Shown: positions 18,032 to 27,589, counted from the first letter of the stretch. The stretch: DNA of 64,000 bases from Methylocaldum sp002005105 (GCF_051027545.1 NZ_CP194902.1:1426001-1490000); one strand, 5' to 3'. Translations and numbers: made by a program. Notes: a model not told the origin generated them from the sequence alone.

Positions 18032-18165
18032 CATAGAGCGTTTTTCATCCCAATGTACGGCTTCGTGTCGGGCGGGAAGAACGTAGGTCGGCAAAGGAGT
18101 TTGTCGGAAGGGTCGCGACTAAAGCGACCGTTTGCGATTGGGAAGGGATTGCCGACCTACCTATC
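18032..18165. repeat. Degenerate TAGAGC-type MITE fragment with a 34-bp hairpin cassette
   Basis: Starts TAGAGCGTTTTTCAT and is followed by GTACGG, as in the MITE at 51492. It contains the TAGGTCGGCAA / TTGCCGACCTA inverted repeat. The cassette at 18106-18144 has stem GTCGC / GCGAC, loop GACTAAA and the constant CGTTTGCGATTGG. Confidence 0.6.
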
Positions 18166-18783
18166 GGGCTCTCTGACACCGAATCGGAAAATGTCTAGGC
18201 CGGAATAAGCCCTTCGGCTTCGCTCAGGACAGGCTCTGCGTTTCCGGCAAAGTCGTAGGTCAGCCATCCTTTGCCGGCAGCCGTGTCGGGAAGGGATTCT
18301 TGATCTACCGTACTGTTGGGCGAAATGAAAACGCGGTGGGAAACGAACGCCGTGTGCGTGGCGTAAGCAAAATAACGAAAGCTCGATCCCTTCTCCAGAT
18401 TCGGATTATTTGGCCTTTCGGATAAGATATCGCATTTGACGCAAAGCAAGACGTTGGATATTTTCCATTTCCGGATTAGATATCGAATTTGAGGTCGACT
18501 TTAAGTTGGGCCAAGGAACCTAAATGAGCTTCGTTTTGTGTTCGAACTGCTTTTCCGATCAGGGCCTGAGACTGGATGCCGAACGAATCGGCGACGCAGA
18601 CGATTCTAAGTGCCAGAACTGCGGTCAAGCTTCCGGGCGAAAACTAACAAAAGAGAGAGTTGAAGCGCTTGCTCATAGGTTTTTCGTGTGGGGAACTCTG
18701 CATAAGTGCGACTATGGCGCAGCGCCGATCGTCCAATTCAACGAACATCAGAAAACGAGCATCTCGACTGCTGCTCGGTTTAA

Positions 18784-19694
18784 GAGCCTATCCCAGTAGA
18801 CCCGTTGCCCGCCAAGTAATGATGCCGCAGGCCAAGTGCAGCATGGCAAGATAGGTGTCGGTTCGTTTTTCCCAGCGGATCAAAATCCGGCGGAATCGGT
18901 TGAGCCAGCTGTGGGTCCGTTCGACCACCCAGCGCCGCGCCTTGAAACCGGCTTCCTTCTTGATCGCTTCGGCCTCCTCACCGCGCGCTCGAATGTGAGC
19001 GGTAAACTGAAAGGCCTTGGCCAAGTCCCTCACCTCGTCATAGTCATAGCCTTTGTCCAGGCACAAGCCTTGCGGCTGCTCCGGCGTGGGTACAGGGCGC
19101 GGGACGCCGATGGCCGCCAAGGTGGACCGCGCCAGCTTCAGGTCGTGCCGATTGGCGCCGGCAATCACCACACTCAGCGGCAGGCCCGCGCCATCGGTTA
19201 ACAGGCTTCGCTTCGCACCTTGTTTGCCCCGGTCGGTCGGATTCGGTCCCGTTTTTTTGAACCCGCCAACGGCGCTTTCGTCATGGCCCCATCCATGGCC
19301 AACCACGACCAGTCCAAGCCCTTCAACGCATCATAAGTCAGCAGTCCTTCGCGCCAGAACGCCTGGAACACCCCGGCTTCGGTCCACTCGACAAAGCGGC
19401 GATGGGCCGAACTGCTGGAGCAAATCCCGGTGGCGTTCAGCGCATTCCACTGACACCCGGTCCGGAGCACAAACAAGATCGCATTCATCGCCTGTCGGTC
19501 CGGCACCCGCGGGTTATGGCACCCGAGCGGATGCGGTTTACGCGGCGGCAAGAGCGGTTCCATCCGTTCCCACAGCTCATCCGGAATGCGCCAGCCATCA
19601 TCTTTCGTCACCAGTCCCATAAGAGCCCCTCTTGACTCGAAATTTCGGCATTAGAGGTCGCTCATCACGCTTTTGTTCCTACTGGGATAGGCTC
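18784..19694 (-). mobile_element. IS5-family (IS427-like) insertion sequence
   Basis: 911 bp with ends GAGCCTATCCCAGTA and TACTGGGATAGGCTC (perfect 15-bp inverted repeats), flanked by TAA (18781-18783 and 19695-19697). It lies in the RES gene. Confidence 0.9.
18788..19620 (-). CDS. IS5-family transposase, two overlapping frames with likely programmed frameshift
   Basis: The first frame (19620-19198) reads MGLVTKDDGWRIPDELWERM and contains LDWSWLAMDGAMTKAPLAG. The second (to 18788) carries GKQGAKRSLLTDGAGLPLSV, AGANRHDLKL, LDKGYDYDEVRD and the DDE-region segment ERTHSWLNRFRRILIRWEK. They overlap around a run of seven A on the coding strand (about 19252-19258). This is the arrangement by which IS427-group elements make a fused transposase through ribosomal frameshifting. 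Both halves look intact, so the element may be active. Confidence 0.85.
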
Positions 19695-20564
19695 TAAGAA
19701 GGACATCGAACTGATCAGCAACACGCTCGGAGTCGGCTTCTTCTGCTACGGGCCTCGCTTATGGATGGTGGGTGAGGTTGAGCCTCTCAAGGCGCTTCAG
19801 GAGGGGCACTCTCGAGCTGCGATCATCCAGCGGATCATTAACGAGTATCCGTTAGTTGAACTCGATGAGAGCCGCTTGTTCTATCGTATCCGCAAGGCGC
19901 CGAAAGTGCCGACTGAGGAGGCGGAATACGACACTCCACCGACAGAGTTCCTGGGCACAGGACGTTTGGACTCCACCGACCTCCCGGTCATGTACGGATC
20001 TCAGGACCTTGAAGTATGTGTGCATGAGTGCCGGGTAACGGCAGAGGACGAAATCTACGTCGCTTCGCTAGCGCCGACGAGGACCTTAAAGCTCCTGGAT
20101 CTTTCTTATGTCTTGCCAGAGGAACATGTCACGGAGTTTGATAGCCTCGATATGGCCGTCCATATGCTGTTTCTGGCAGGAAAGCATTCCTATCCGATCT
20201 CCCGAGAAATAGCTAAGGCGGCGCATGTGGCCGGGTACGACGGACTGATCTATTCGTCATACTTTAGTTTGCTCCGAACGGGCAGTATGCCTTTCGAGGC
20301 GGCGTATGGAATTTCATATCGACGTTTCCCGCAAATGCGGGAATATGAACAGGCCAAGTCGATCCCGAACTTCGCCTTGTTTGGTCGTCCCATAGCAGGG
20401 CAGAAGGTAACGGTCCGCTGCATCAACAAATTGGTATTGAGTCACGTCAATTATGGGTTCCACTTTGGTCCAGTCGGCGTGTAGGCCCAATAATCGCTTG
20501 AAGCCGACGCATTCAAAGCAACGCGCGGCTCAAGCAGGGCGTTAGCCGCAAGGGAGAGAAGAAA

Positions 20565-21251
20565 GTGTCGGACGTAGGCATTGAACTCAACTTCTTCTAT
20601 ATGCATTACAACGATGCGCGGAAGTTCGCGGAGTGGGCTGCTTCGCAGCACGAAGGCGACGTGAATCCAAGCATTTACGTCCGTCACGCAATTATCTCCA
20701 CTGTATTTGCCAGTGAAGCTCTGATTAACCGTGTTCTCTCGGAATTCTCAGCCGATCCCGTCGTAGCGGAAGCCCTTGAAAAAGCCAGCATTCTTGACAA
20801 GTGGTGCATAGCGCCATTTGTCTGCGGCGATGCAGCACAAACTGCATTTGATCGGGGTGCAGAGCCTTTTCAGAGTTTCAAGGAACTGATCCAAATTAGG
20901 AACTGGCTTGCGCACCCGAAGGTGGAGATCTTCCTCAAGGGCAAGGCACCGCCGAATTCGACAATTTCAATTAGCGGAAAACCGGAAGAATATCCCTGGC
21001 TGGAAATCCTTAAAGGGGAATCGTGGCGACAATCGCGAATTCCAAAGAACCCATTCGAGTTGGATCATACGCACGCAACAGCCGCGCTCTCGATCCTAGA
21101 CAAGATGATTTTGGAGCTATCGGGGCGTCTTTCTGGACGGTTGACCGACGACTGGCTGAACGAGATCACTGTGAGAGATGCTGAAGGAACAAGAACGTAC
21201 AAGGCGCCTGTCTATACCATTTGGGGTGGCTATGGTGGTTCACGCAGCTAA
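20565..21251 (+). CDS. HEPN-like protein next to the RES gene
   Basis: A 228-residue protein starting at a GTG (20565) with GGGAGA about 11 nt upstream. The helical N-terminal two-thirds contain IRNWLAH (about residues 109-115), matching the R-x4-H motif of HEPN domains, which are often RNases in toxin-antitoxin, defence and abortive-infection systems. The family call rests on that motif and the helical pattern only. It follows the RES gene by 80 bp on the same strand; the two may have formed a module before the IS5 insertion. Confidence 0.5.
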   Translation: MSDVGIELNFFYMHYNDARKFAEWAASQHEGDVNPSIYVRHAIISTVFASEALINRVLSEFSADPVVAEALEKASILDKWCIAPFVCGDAAQTAFDRGAEPFQSFKELIQIRNWLAHPKVEIFLKGKAPPNSTISISGKPEEYPWLEILKGESWRQSRIPKNPFELDHTHATAALSILDKMILELSGRLSGRLTDDWLNEITVRDAEGTRTYKAPVYTIWGGYGGSRS

Positions 21252-21587
21252 CACGTGTCAGAGAAGGTGGAGAAGGTGTCAGTGGAGAAGGTGTCAGGCT
21301 TTGGTTATTGTGCTAATACCCCATGGCCGGCATGATCTTTTCCGACCGCGCTTTATCGCGTATAGGAATCGCTGTGAGTAACTGAATGAAGTTCACCCAG
21401 AGCGAGAAGGTGGCGAGAAGGTGTCAGGCTTTCGTCCTTTGGCTGACGTTCCATAGTCGAATGTTAGTTGATGGCTGCGGTTTGCGTTCTCCAGAAGTTG
21501 CATCTTTGATGCTTCAGGCTTGTTAATCTATTCCATATCCGGCGATCGCTTGACGATGCTATTCTGGCAGTTTAGGGAGTCGAACAT
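21252..21587. other. Intergenic region with short GGTGTCAGGCTTT repeats
   Basis: 336 bp holding several copies of GAGAAGGTGTCAG (about 21262-21300 and 21414-21430), two of them extended to GGTGTCAGGCTTT. A relative, GGGGTCAGACTTTGGTTATT, occurs at about 36588, so it looks like the edge of a dispersed element. No gene is seen. Confidence 0.45.
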
Positions 21588-21869
21588 TTGCGTGTTGTCA
21601 GCAACAAGGCTTTACGAGATTTTGCAGCTTTGCACCCTCAGGCGGAGAAGTCTTTGCAGGATTGGCGAAGACGGATTGAATCGAACAGGTTCAGTTCTTT
21701 TGCCGAGTTGAAGGCGGTGTTCGGTTCCGTGGATAAAGTAGGGCATTATTATGTCTTTGACATTGCCGGTAACCATTACCGGCTGATTGCCGCTATCCAT
21801 TTCAATACCCAAACGCTTTACATTCGTGCGGTACTGACGCACAGCGACTATGACCGCTGGAGGCCTTGA
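21588..21869 (+). CDS. higB: HigB-like toxin (RelE superfamily mRNA interferase)
   Basis: A 93-residue protein of the HigB type II toxin family, which cleaves mRNA on the ribosome. Segments KALRDFAALHPQAEKSLQDW, VGHYYVFDIAGNHYRLIAAI and LTHSDYDRW (C-terminal) are characteristic. The start is a TTG at 21588 with AGGGAG 9 nt upstream. Its stop overlaps the start of the antitoxin gene (TGATG). In this family the toxin usually precedes the antitoxin, as here. Confidence 0.85.
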   Translation: MRVVSNKALRDFAALHPQAEKSLQDWRRRIESNRFSSFAELKAVFGSVDKVGHYYVFDIAGNHYRLIAAIHFNTQTLYIRAVLTHSDYDRWRP

Positions 21870-22108
21870 TGCACGCCACTGAACTTTCCGATGTGATCCG
21901 CCACTATCAGGCGATTTGCAATGCCGTTCCGCTCTATCCGATCCACTCGGAGGCCGAATACGACCGCGCGGTGTCGATCCTGAACGAGCTTTTGGACGCA
22001 GGCGGCGCCGATGAAAACAACCCGCTTGCCCGTCTGGTGGAGACGCTTGGGCTTTTCATTCATGAGTATGAGAAGGTCAACTATCCCTTGGAGGAATCGA
22101 CACATTAG
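21869..22108 (+). pseudogene. higA: Truncated HigA-like antitoxin lacking its DNA-binding domain
   Basis: 79 codons (MHATELSDVIRHYQAICNAV, then YPIHSEAEYDRAVSILNELL and GLFIHEYEKVNYPLEES). This is the N-terminal toxin-binding half of HigA. The family normally continues with a helix-turn-helix domain of about 50 residues, but here a stop follows EESTH. The toxin-binding half might still neutralise HigB, but autoregulation of the promoter should be lost. It is translationally coupled to higB. Confidence 0.7.
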
Positions 22109-22136
22109 CGTCTCTGTCCGATAGGACGTCTAGGTT

Positions 22137-22334
22137 ATGAAGATTATGTACTTTCAGGATACGGACACCCTTTATATCGAGTTGAAGCCCGCCGAGGTTT
22201 CGGAAACGCGGGACTTGGACGAAAATACGCTGCTTGAACTGGACCCGCACGGGAATATTTGCGGGATTACGATCGAGCATGCGAAGGAGAGGGCGGATCT
22301 CCCGAGCTTTTCGTATGAGCAAGTCGTTGCTTGA
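22137..22334 (+). CDS. DUF2283 protein
   Basis: A 65-residue protein (MKIMYFQDTDTLYIELKPAE, then ENTLLELDPHGNICGITIEH) matching DUF2283, small proteins often coded beside toxin-antitoxin or DUF4258 genes and of unknown role. It starts 28 nt after the truncated antitoxin on the same strand. Confidence 0.8.
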   Translation: MKIMYFQDTDTLYIELKPAEVSETRDLDENTLLELDPHGNICGITIEHAKERADLPSFSYEQVVA

Positions 22335-22500
22335 CTGCCTGTCCCTTTCACTTTCATGCGCCTTTCACTTGAGGGCTGAGGCTCGCCACGAACCGGGGCA
22401 GCCATTACGCTCCGGAACTTCTCACCGCGTAGCTTTCAATTGAATTCAGGTGTAGTTATTTCAAATCGCTTTCAATCCGGAATTCATCTTTAGGTTGCTC

Positions 22501-22639
22501 GGTGGGTTACGCGGAGCCTGTCCCGAGCCTGTCGAAGGGCCTGTCCCGAGCGGAGACTAGGGGCTAACCCACCATCGATGGGTTTCGCTTCGCTCTACCC
22601 ATCCTACGATGAATGTTCACTCGAATGCCGAATGGAATT
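22501..22639 (+). repeat. About 140-bp repeat, inverted copy at 53456-53600
   Basis: Includes the motif AGCCTGTCGAAGGGCCTGTC, a GTGGGTT / AACCCAC inverted pair, GGGTTTCGCTTCGCTCTACC and the end TCGAATGCCGAATGGAATT. The reverse complement recurs at 53456-53600 with a few changes. The LOG gene stop codon falls exactly at its edge. Confidence 0.8.
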
Positions 22640-23237
22640 ACAGCTGCCTCTCGTCCCGAATCCACGGGATGACCGGTTCGGACCTGTATGCGGCCAAGGC
22701 CTCAAGGAGTATCTCCGGGTCGGTATGGGCCAGCAGCCGCCTTCTGCTCTCGGGTTTCATGAAGCCCTCCGTAAGCGCCCGATCGCACAAGCTTAGGAGA
22801 GGTTCGTAGTAGCCTTCCGCATCGAGAAGTCCGATCGGCTTACGATGAAATCCAAGTTGGGCCCAGGTGAGGATTTCGAACAGCTCCTCGAAGGTTCCGA
22901 AACCTCCGGGCAGCGCGATGAAGCCATCCGCGATTTCTGCCATGCGGGCTTTGCGGGTGTGCATCGAATCGACCACTTCCAGCCGGGTAAGGCTGGTGTG
23001 TTCCACCATTCGTCCTGCCACCTCGCGGCCGATCAAAGCTTTCGGGATGATGCCGATCACCCGTCCTCCGGCCGCAAGGCAGGCACTCGACAGAATGCCC
23101 ATGAGACCCACGGTCCCGCCGCCATACACCAGTTCCAAACCTTTTTCGGCCAGCAGCCGGCCCAAGGTTTCGGCAGCGATCCGGTATTCGGGGCGCTTGC
23201 CGGGGTTGGAACCGCAGAATACGCAAATGCTCTTCAA
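22638..23237 (-). CDS. LOG-family nucleotide 5'-monophosphate phosphoribohydrolase
   Basis: A 199-residue Rossmann-like protein of the TIGR00730/LOG family, which hydrolyses cytokinin-type riboside or purine monophosphates to base and ribose 5-phosphate. The opening MKSICVFCGSNPGKRPEY, LVYGGGTVGLMG, the substrate Arg segment MHTRKARM and the signature PGGFGTFEE are all present. The stop lies at the border with the 140-bp repeat, so the last residues may have been altered by it. It is alone on its strand between the repeat and the 5-oxoprolinase gene. Confidence 0.9.
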   Translation of the reverse strand: MKSICVFCGSNPGKRPEYRIAAETLGRLLAEKGLELVYGGGTVGLMGILSSACLAAGGRVIGIIPKALIGREVAGRMVEHTSLTRLEVVDSMHTRKARMAEIADGFIALPGGFGTFEELFEILTWAQLGFHRKPIGLLDAEGYYEPLLSLCDRALTEGFMKPESRRRLLAHTDPEILLEALAAYRSEPVIPWIRDERQL

Positions 23238-23325
23238 GTGATCACCTCGATGTCCAAAACAGTCGTGAAAACGGCCGTCAACGAGCAGCTGTCCGAGGCC
23301 AGGAGGCTATGGGATTCGGAACAAT

Positions 23326-26300
23326 CTAACTTCCATATCCGCCGCCGCCGGGCGTCTCGATGACGAACGTGTCGCCCGCGTCCATGTCGGTTTCGGCCTG
23401 CGACCCGAGAATTTCCTGCTCTCCATTGGCGCGGATCACGAGGTTTCGTCCGCATGCGCCAGGGTTTCCGCCGTTGAGGCCGAACGGCGGCTGCAGGCGG
23501 CGGCTGGAGACGATTCCTGCGGTCATCGGTTGCAGAAACCGGATCTTTCGGATCACGCCGTCGCCGCCTTTGTACAAGCCCTTGCCGCCGCTGCCCCGGC
23601 GGATGGCGAAGGTTTCCAGCAGTACCGGAAAGCGCCATTCCAGTACTTCGGGGTCGGTGATGCGGGAGTTGGTCATGTGCGTGTGCACGGCGTCCGCGCC
23701 GTCGAAACCGGCCCCCGCGCCGGCCCCGCCGCAGATGGTTTCGTAGTATTGGTAGCGCGCGTTGCCGAAGGTGAAGTTGTTCATCGTGCCCTGGGAGGCG
23801 GCCAGCACGCCGAGCGCGCCGTACAAGGCGTCGACGATATGCTGCGAGGTTTCCACGTTGCCCGCCGCGACGGCCGCGGGATAGCGGGGGTTGAGCAGGG
23901 AGCCCTCCGGAATCCGGATTTCGAGCGGGCGGAGACAGCCGGCGTTCAGCGGAATATCGTCGTTCACCAGGGTGCGGAACACGTACAGGACCGCCGCCTT
24001 GCACACGGCGGCCGGCGCGTTCAGATTGTCCGGCTGCTGCGGCGAGGTTCCGGCAAAATCGATGAAGGCCCGCCGGTTTTTGGTATCGACCCGGATCGCC
24101 ACGCGGATGACCGCGCCAGAATCCATCGTCACCGCGAATTCGCCGTCGGAAAGCCGTGCGATGACCCGCCGCACCGCTTCTTCCGCGTTGTCCTGCACAT
24201 GCCCCATGTAGCGCCGGACCGTCGCCAGCGAATAACGTTCGAGCATGCCACGCAGCGCCTGCATGCCTTTCAGGTTGGCGGCGATCTGGGCGCGGAGATC
24301 CGCCAGATTCCGGTCGGGGTCGCGGGCAGGATAAGGCTTTGCATTGAGCCAGTCGCGGATGGCCGATTCGCGTATGTGTCCGTTTTCGACGATCTTCAAG
24401 CCCGCACTCAGAACCCCTTCCTGGTCGATGGACGTGCTGCGGGGCGGCATCGAACCGGGAGTGATGCCGCCCACGTCGGCGTGATGACCGCGCGAGGCGA
24501 GATAGAAAAGGACCGATTCGCCCGTATCATCGTACAGCGGGGTAATTATCGTGATGTCCGGCAGATGCGTACCGCCGTGATAGGGGGAATTGATGAGCCA
24601 AACGTCGCCCGGTCGCAGGTCGTCCCCGTGACCCGCGATCAGCGCCTTGACGCTTTCGTCCATGGAGCCCAGATGCACCGGAATGTGCGGAGCATTGGCG
24701 ACGAGCCCGCCGTTTCCGTCGAACAGCGCGCAGGAGAAGTCGAGGCGCTCCTTGATGTTCACCGAATGGGCGGTGTTTTGCAGCGTATAGCCCATGTCCT
24801 CGGCTACCGACATGAACAGCCGGTTGAAGATTTCGAGGCGCGCCGGATCGACGTGCTTTTCCGTCCGTTCCATCTTCGACGCGGTTGCCCGGCAGTCGGC
24901 TGTTTCACAAACGCTCAGTACGAGGTGATTGCGAGCGGTAATCTCGCCCTGCCAGCCCGGCTCGATGATCGTGGTCGAGTTGGGTTCGACCAATATCGCG
25001 GGCCCCTGCAACCGGACGCCCGGCTTCAGGTTCTCGCGCCGATAAACCGGCGTATCGTGATGGTTTCGGCCGGAATATATCCGGACCTTTGCGACCGGCT
25101 CCAGAGAAGCGTCGGGCACCAAGGGGCACACCGGTTCTTCGGCCGATTCGTTCAAGCCGGCCAGCTCCACGGTCGCGGTGTCCACCAGCAAGGCCTTGTC
25201 GGGGTAAACGAAGCCGAAGCGCTGGTGGTGCCGTTCCTCGAACCTCACCCGCATATCCGCCGAATCGCCGAACGGCACGGCGAACAGGGTGTCGGTACCC
25301 TCGTACCGGAGCATGGCCAGGCGAGCCGCGACGATCCGCTCCGGCGGGATGTCCTGGGTCATCAGTTCCGCGCGTCCTTCGACTTCTAACGCGTCGAGCA
25401 CCGTCCGCAACTCCGGGACGGTGGAATCGTTCAACAGAGTCACGATCGCGCGTTCCTTGATGACACGGTAATCGGCGAGGCCCATGCCGTAAGCCGACAA
25501 CACGCCGGCCAGAGGATGCAGAAAAATCCTGGAAATGCCGAGCCGCTCGGCGACCTTGCAGGCGTGCTGGCCGCCGGCGGCGCCGAAGCAGCACAGGACG
25601 TAATCGGCCAGATCGTGGCCGCGCTGCACCGAGATCTTCTTGATCGCGGCGGCCATGTTTTCCACCGCCACGTCGATGAAGCCTTCCGCCACTTCTTCGG
25701 ACGAGAGCGCTTGGCCTGAGTCGGAACGGATGGTCTCGGCCAGTTCCCGGAATTTGCGCCGCACGATTTCCATATCCAGAGGCTGATTGCCGGTCGGTCC
25801 GAACACTTTCGGAAAGAATTCGGGACGTATCTTTCCGACCATCACATTGGCGTCAGTCACGCACAGAGGTCCTCCGCGCCGGTAGCAGGCGGGACCCGGA
25901 TTGGCACCGGCCGAGTCGGGGCCGGCCCGAAAGCGGAGTCCGTCGAAATGCAGGAGCGAGCCGCCGCCCGCTGCGACCGTGTGAATATTGAGGATGGGCG
26001 CCCTGAGCCGAACGCCGGCGATCTCGGTTTCCTGGCTGCGTTCGAATTCGCCGGCGTAATGGGCCACGTCGGTGGACGTGCCGCCCATGTCGAAGGTGAC
26101 GATACGATCGAAGCCGGCGAGACGGGAGACCGCCACCGCGCCGACGATGCCGCCGGCGGGACCCGAGAGAATGCTGTCCTTGCCCCGGAACCGGTGGGCA
26201 TCCGCCAATCCGCCGTTGGACTGCATGAACAGCAGCTTGCGTTTTCGGTCTTGCGGCATTTCGTCTTTCAGACCGATGCCCAAACCGGCCGCCACCTGAT

Positions 26301-26973
26301 CGACATAACGGCGCAGTACCGGGGACAGATAAGCATCCACCACCGTGATGTCGCCCCGTCCGATCAATTTCATGGCGGGACTGACGCGGTGGGAGAGGGA
26401 AATTTGGGTGTAGCCGATTGCCTTGGCCAGCTTTTCCAGTTCGAGTTCGTGATCGGGCGTCCGCCAGGCGTGCATGAGAACGACGGCGATCGACCGGAAA
26501 CCTTCCCGGTAGGCCCCGGTCAATTGTTGTTCCGCTTCGCCGAGATCCAGCGGCTCCAGCTCCGAGCCGCGGGAGTCGTGACGCCCGGTGATTTCGGCGA
26601 CCTTTTGGTAAAGCGGTTCGGGGCGGCGGATATTCAGGGCGAAGATATCCGGCCGGTTCTGATAGCCGATGCGGAGGGCGTCGGCGAAGCCCCGCGTGAT
26701 CGCCAGGACCGTCGGTTCGCCCTTCCTTTCCAGCAGCGCATTCGTCCCCACCGTGGTGCCCATCCGCACGGCCTGGATGTTGGCCTGTTCCAGAGGCGCA
26801 TCGGGAGCCAGATCCAGAATGTCGCGGATGCCTTGCAGGGCGGCGTCGCGGTAGCGGTCCGGATTTTCCGAAAGAAGCTTGTGGGTCATAAGAAGGCCAT
26901 CCGACCGGCGGGCGACGATGTCGGTGAAGGTTCCGCCGCGATCGATCCAAAATTGCCAGGATTGCGAATGCAT
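23326..26973 (-). CDS. ATP-dependent 5-oxoprolinase / hydantoinase A-B fusion
   Basis: A 1215-residue cytoplasmic enzyme of the OPLAH family, which opens 5-oxo-L-proline (or a hydantoin) to glutamate with ATP. The N-terminal half (about 1-700) is HyuA-like, with WIDRGGTFTDIVARRSDG at the start, IVTFDMGGTSTDVAHY and GAAGGQHACKVA. The C-terminal half (about 710-1215) is HyuB-like, with LVANAPHIPVHLGSMDESV, INSPYHGGTHLPDITII and a glycine-rich end ETPGGGGYG. I chose the ATG at 26973 because it precedes the conserved opening directly; a TTG at 26997 would add 8 residues. Many bacteria keep the halves as separate genes; here they are fused as in eukaryotes. Confidence 0.9.
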   Translation of the reverse strand: MHSQSWQFWIDRGGTFTDIVARRSDGLLMTHKLLSENPDRYRDAALQGIRDILDLAPDAPLEQANIQAVRMGTTVGTNALLERKGEPTVLAITRGFADALRIGYQNRPDIFALNIRRPEPLYQKVAEITGRHDSRGSELEPLDLGEAEQQLTGAYREGFRSIAVVLMHAWRTPDHELELEKLAKAIGYTQISLSHRVSPAMKLIGRGDITVVDAYLSPVLRRYVDQVAAGLGIGLKDEMPQDRKRKLLFMQSNGGLADAHRFRGKDSILSGPAGGIVGAVAVSRLAGFDRIVTFDMGGTSTDVAHYAGEFERSQETEIAGVRLRAPILNIHTVAAGGGSLLHFDGLRFRAGPDSAGANPGPACYRRGGPLCVTDANVMVGKIRPEFFPKVFGPTGNQPLDMEIVRRKFRELAETIRSDSGQALSSEEVAEGFIDVAVENMAAAIKKISVQRGHDLADYVLCCFGAAGGQHACKVAERLGISRIFLHPLAGVLSAYGMGLADYRVIKERAIVTLLNDSTVPELRTVLDALEVEGRAELMTQDIPPERIVAARLAMLRYEGTDTLFAVPFGDSADMRVRFEERHHQRFGFVYPDKALLVDTATVELAGLNESAEEPVCPLVPDASLEPVAKVRIYSGRNHHDTPVYRRENLKPGVRLQGPAILVEPNSTTIIEPGWQGEITARNHLVLSVCETADCRATASKMERTEKHVDPARLEIFNRLFMSVAEDMGYTLQNTAHSVNIKERLDFSCALFDGNGGLVANAPHIPVHLGSMDESVKALIAGHGDDLRPGDVWLINSPYHGGTHLPDITIITPLYDDTGESVLFYLASRGHHADVGGITPGSMPPRSTSIDQEGVLSAGLKIVENGHIRESAIRDWLNAKPYPARDPDRNLADLRAQIAANLKGMQALRGMLERYSLATVRRYMGHVQDNAEEAVRRVIARLSDGEFAVTMDSGAVIRVAIRVDTKNRRAFIDFAGTSPQQPDNLNAPAAVCKAAVLYVFRTLVNDDIPLNAGCLRPLEIRIPEGSLLNPRYPAAVAAGNVETSQHIVDALYGALGVLAASQGTMNNFTFGNARYQYYETICGGAGAGAGFDGADAVHTHMTNSRITDPEVLEWRFPVLLETFAIRRGSGGKGLYKGGDGVIRKIRFLQPMTAGIVSSRRLQPPFGLNGGNPGACGRNLVIRANGEQEILGSQAETDMDAGDTFVIETPGGGGYGS

Positions 26974-27014
26974 GATGCCGGTTATCTTGACAGCCAAAAT
27001 CCTATGGCGCCTTA

Positions 27015-27039
27015 ATAATTGACTATTTTTCTAGGATAT
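27015..27039 (+). promoter_or_regulatory. Possible IscR binding site upstream of iscR
   Basis: The 25 bp from ATAATTGACT to GGATAT resemble a type 1 IscR site: ATA, GACT, an A/T-rich centre and TAT at expected spacing, but the second AGTC half is poorly kept. It lies 50 bp before the GTG of iscR and overlaps a TTGACT (27019-27024) that could be a -35 box. Autorepression is known for iscR. Confidence 0.45.
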
Positions 27040-27088
27040 GTGAACCTGAATTCCCACGTATTTAGTGTGAATTTCCGGGAGTCATTCC

Positions 27089-27577
27089 GTGCGCTTAACG
27101 ACGAAAGGCCGCTACGCCGTCACCGCCATGCTGGATCTGGCCTATCATAGCGAAAAAAGGCCGGTGACATTGACCGATATCGCCAAACGACAGCACATCT
27201 CGTTGTCCTACCTGGAGCAGTTGTTCGCGCGTTTGCGTCGGGCCGGAATGGTCGAAGGAGTGCGAGGGCCGGGCGGCGGCTATCAATTGAGCCGCGACGC
27301 CAGCCAGATCAATATCTCCGAAATCATTATCGCGGTCGACGAAACCATCGACTCGACGCGCTGCGGCGGCAAAGCCAACTGCCAGAACAATCAGCCCTGT
27401 CTCACCCATGATCTTTGGCTGGGATTGAGCGAGCAGATTCGCGACTATTTGGCCTCCATCAGCTTGCAAGACGTCTTGCAGCGCAAGAACGTGCGCTTGG
27501 TAGCAGAGCGTCAGGACAAGCAGGCGTCCGGCGTTCAGGGTATCGATATGCTGTTGCGTCGGGAAACGCATATTTAG
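27089..27577 (+). CDS. iscR: Iron-sulfur cluster regulator IscR (Rrf2 family)
   Basis: A 162-residue Rrf2-type repressor. The winged helix is at the N-terminus (MRLTTKGRYAVTAMLDLAYH, then HISLSYLEQLFARLRRAGMV). The [2Fe-2S] ligands are in the segment RCGGKANCQNNQPCLTH (three Cys and a following His, about residues 92-107). IscR senses cluster status and controls the isc genes. The start is a GTG at 27089. It is 12 nt upstream of the desulfurase gene. Confidence 0.95.
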   Translation: MRLTTKGRYAVTAMLDLAYHSEKRPVTLTDIAKRQHISLSYLEQLFARLRRAGMVEGVRGPGGGYQLSRDASQINISEIIIAVDETIDSTRCGGKANCQNNQPCLTHDLWLGLSEQIRDYLASISLQDVLQRKNVRLVAERQDKQASGVQGIDMLLRRETHI

Positions 27578-27589
27578 CGTTCTGACGAA

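Larger units (their letters stand above)
17196..18523. other. Degenerate region of repeats and gene fragments
   Basis: About 1.3 kb without an intact gene. It holds TTGTGTTGAAAAAGTC near 17330, which resembles an IS end; the oxidoreductase fragment at 17518-17766; two tandem copies of the CCCTTCGACTGGGCTCAGGA-type repeat at about 17819-17866 and another near 18208; and a degenerate TAGAGC MITE with a hairpin cassette at about 18032-18165. Confidence 0.6.
18524..20484 (+). pseudogene. RES-domain protein with zinc-ribbon-like N-terminus, split by IS5
   Basis: The N-terminal piece is 18524-18783 (MSFVLCSNCFSDQGL, then CQNCGQASG, which looks zinc-binding). The rest, from 19698, reads KKDIELISNTLGVGFFCYG and on through the RES core (LFYRIRKAP, FLGTGRLDSTDLPVMYGSQD, AKAAHVAGYDGLIYSS). 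Removing the 911-bp IS5 and one TAA target copy restores a continuous frame of about 348 residues. RES domains degrade or transfer from NAD+ in Xre-RES toxin-antitoxin systems. This longer form resembles HEPN/RES N-terminal domain proteins. A HEPN-type gene follows, so it may once have been a two-gene stress or defence module. Confidence 0.75.

Noticed and set aside
18195..18449. An 84-codon minus-strand frame
   Set aside because: Its C-terminal part is encoded by a dispersed DNA repeat and it has no known domain.
23530..27015. Long plus-strand frames opposite the 5-oxoprolinase gene
   Set aside because: GC-rich antisense shadows; the minus strand encodes a full-length known enzyme.
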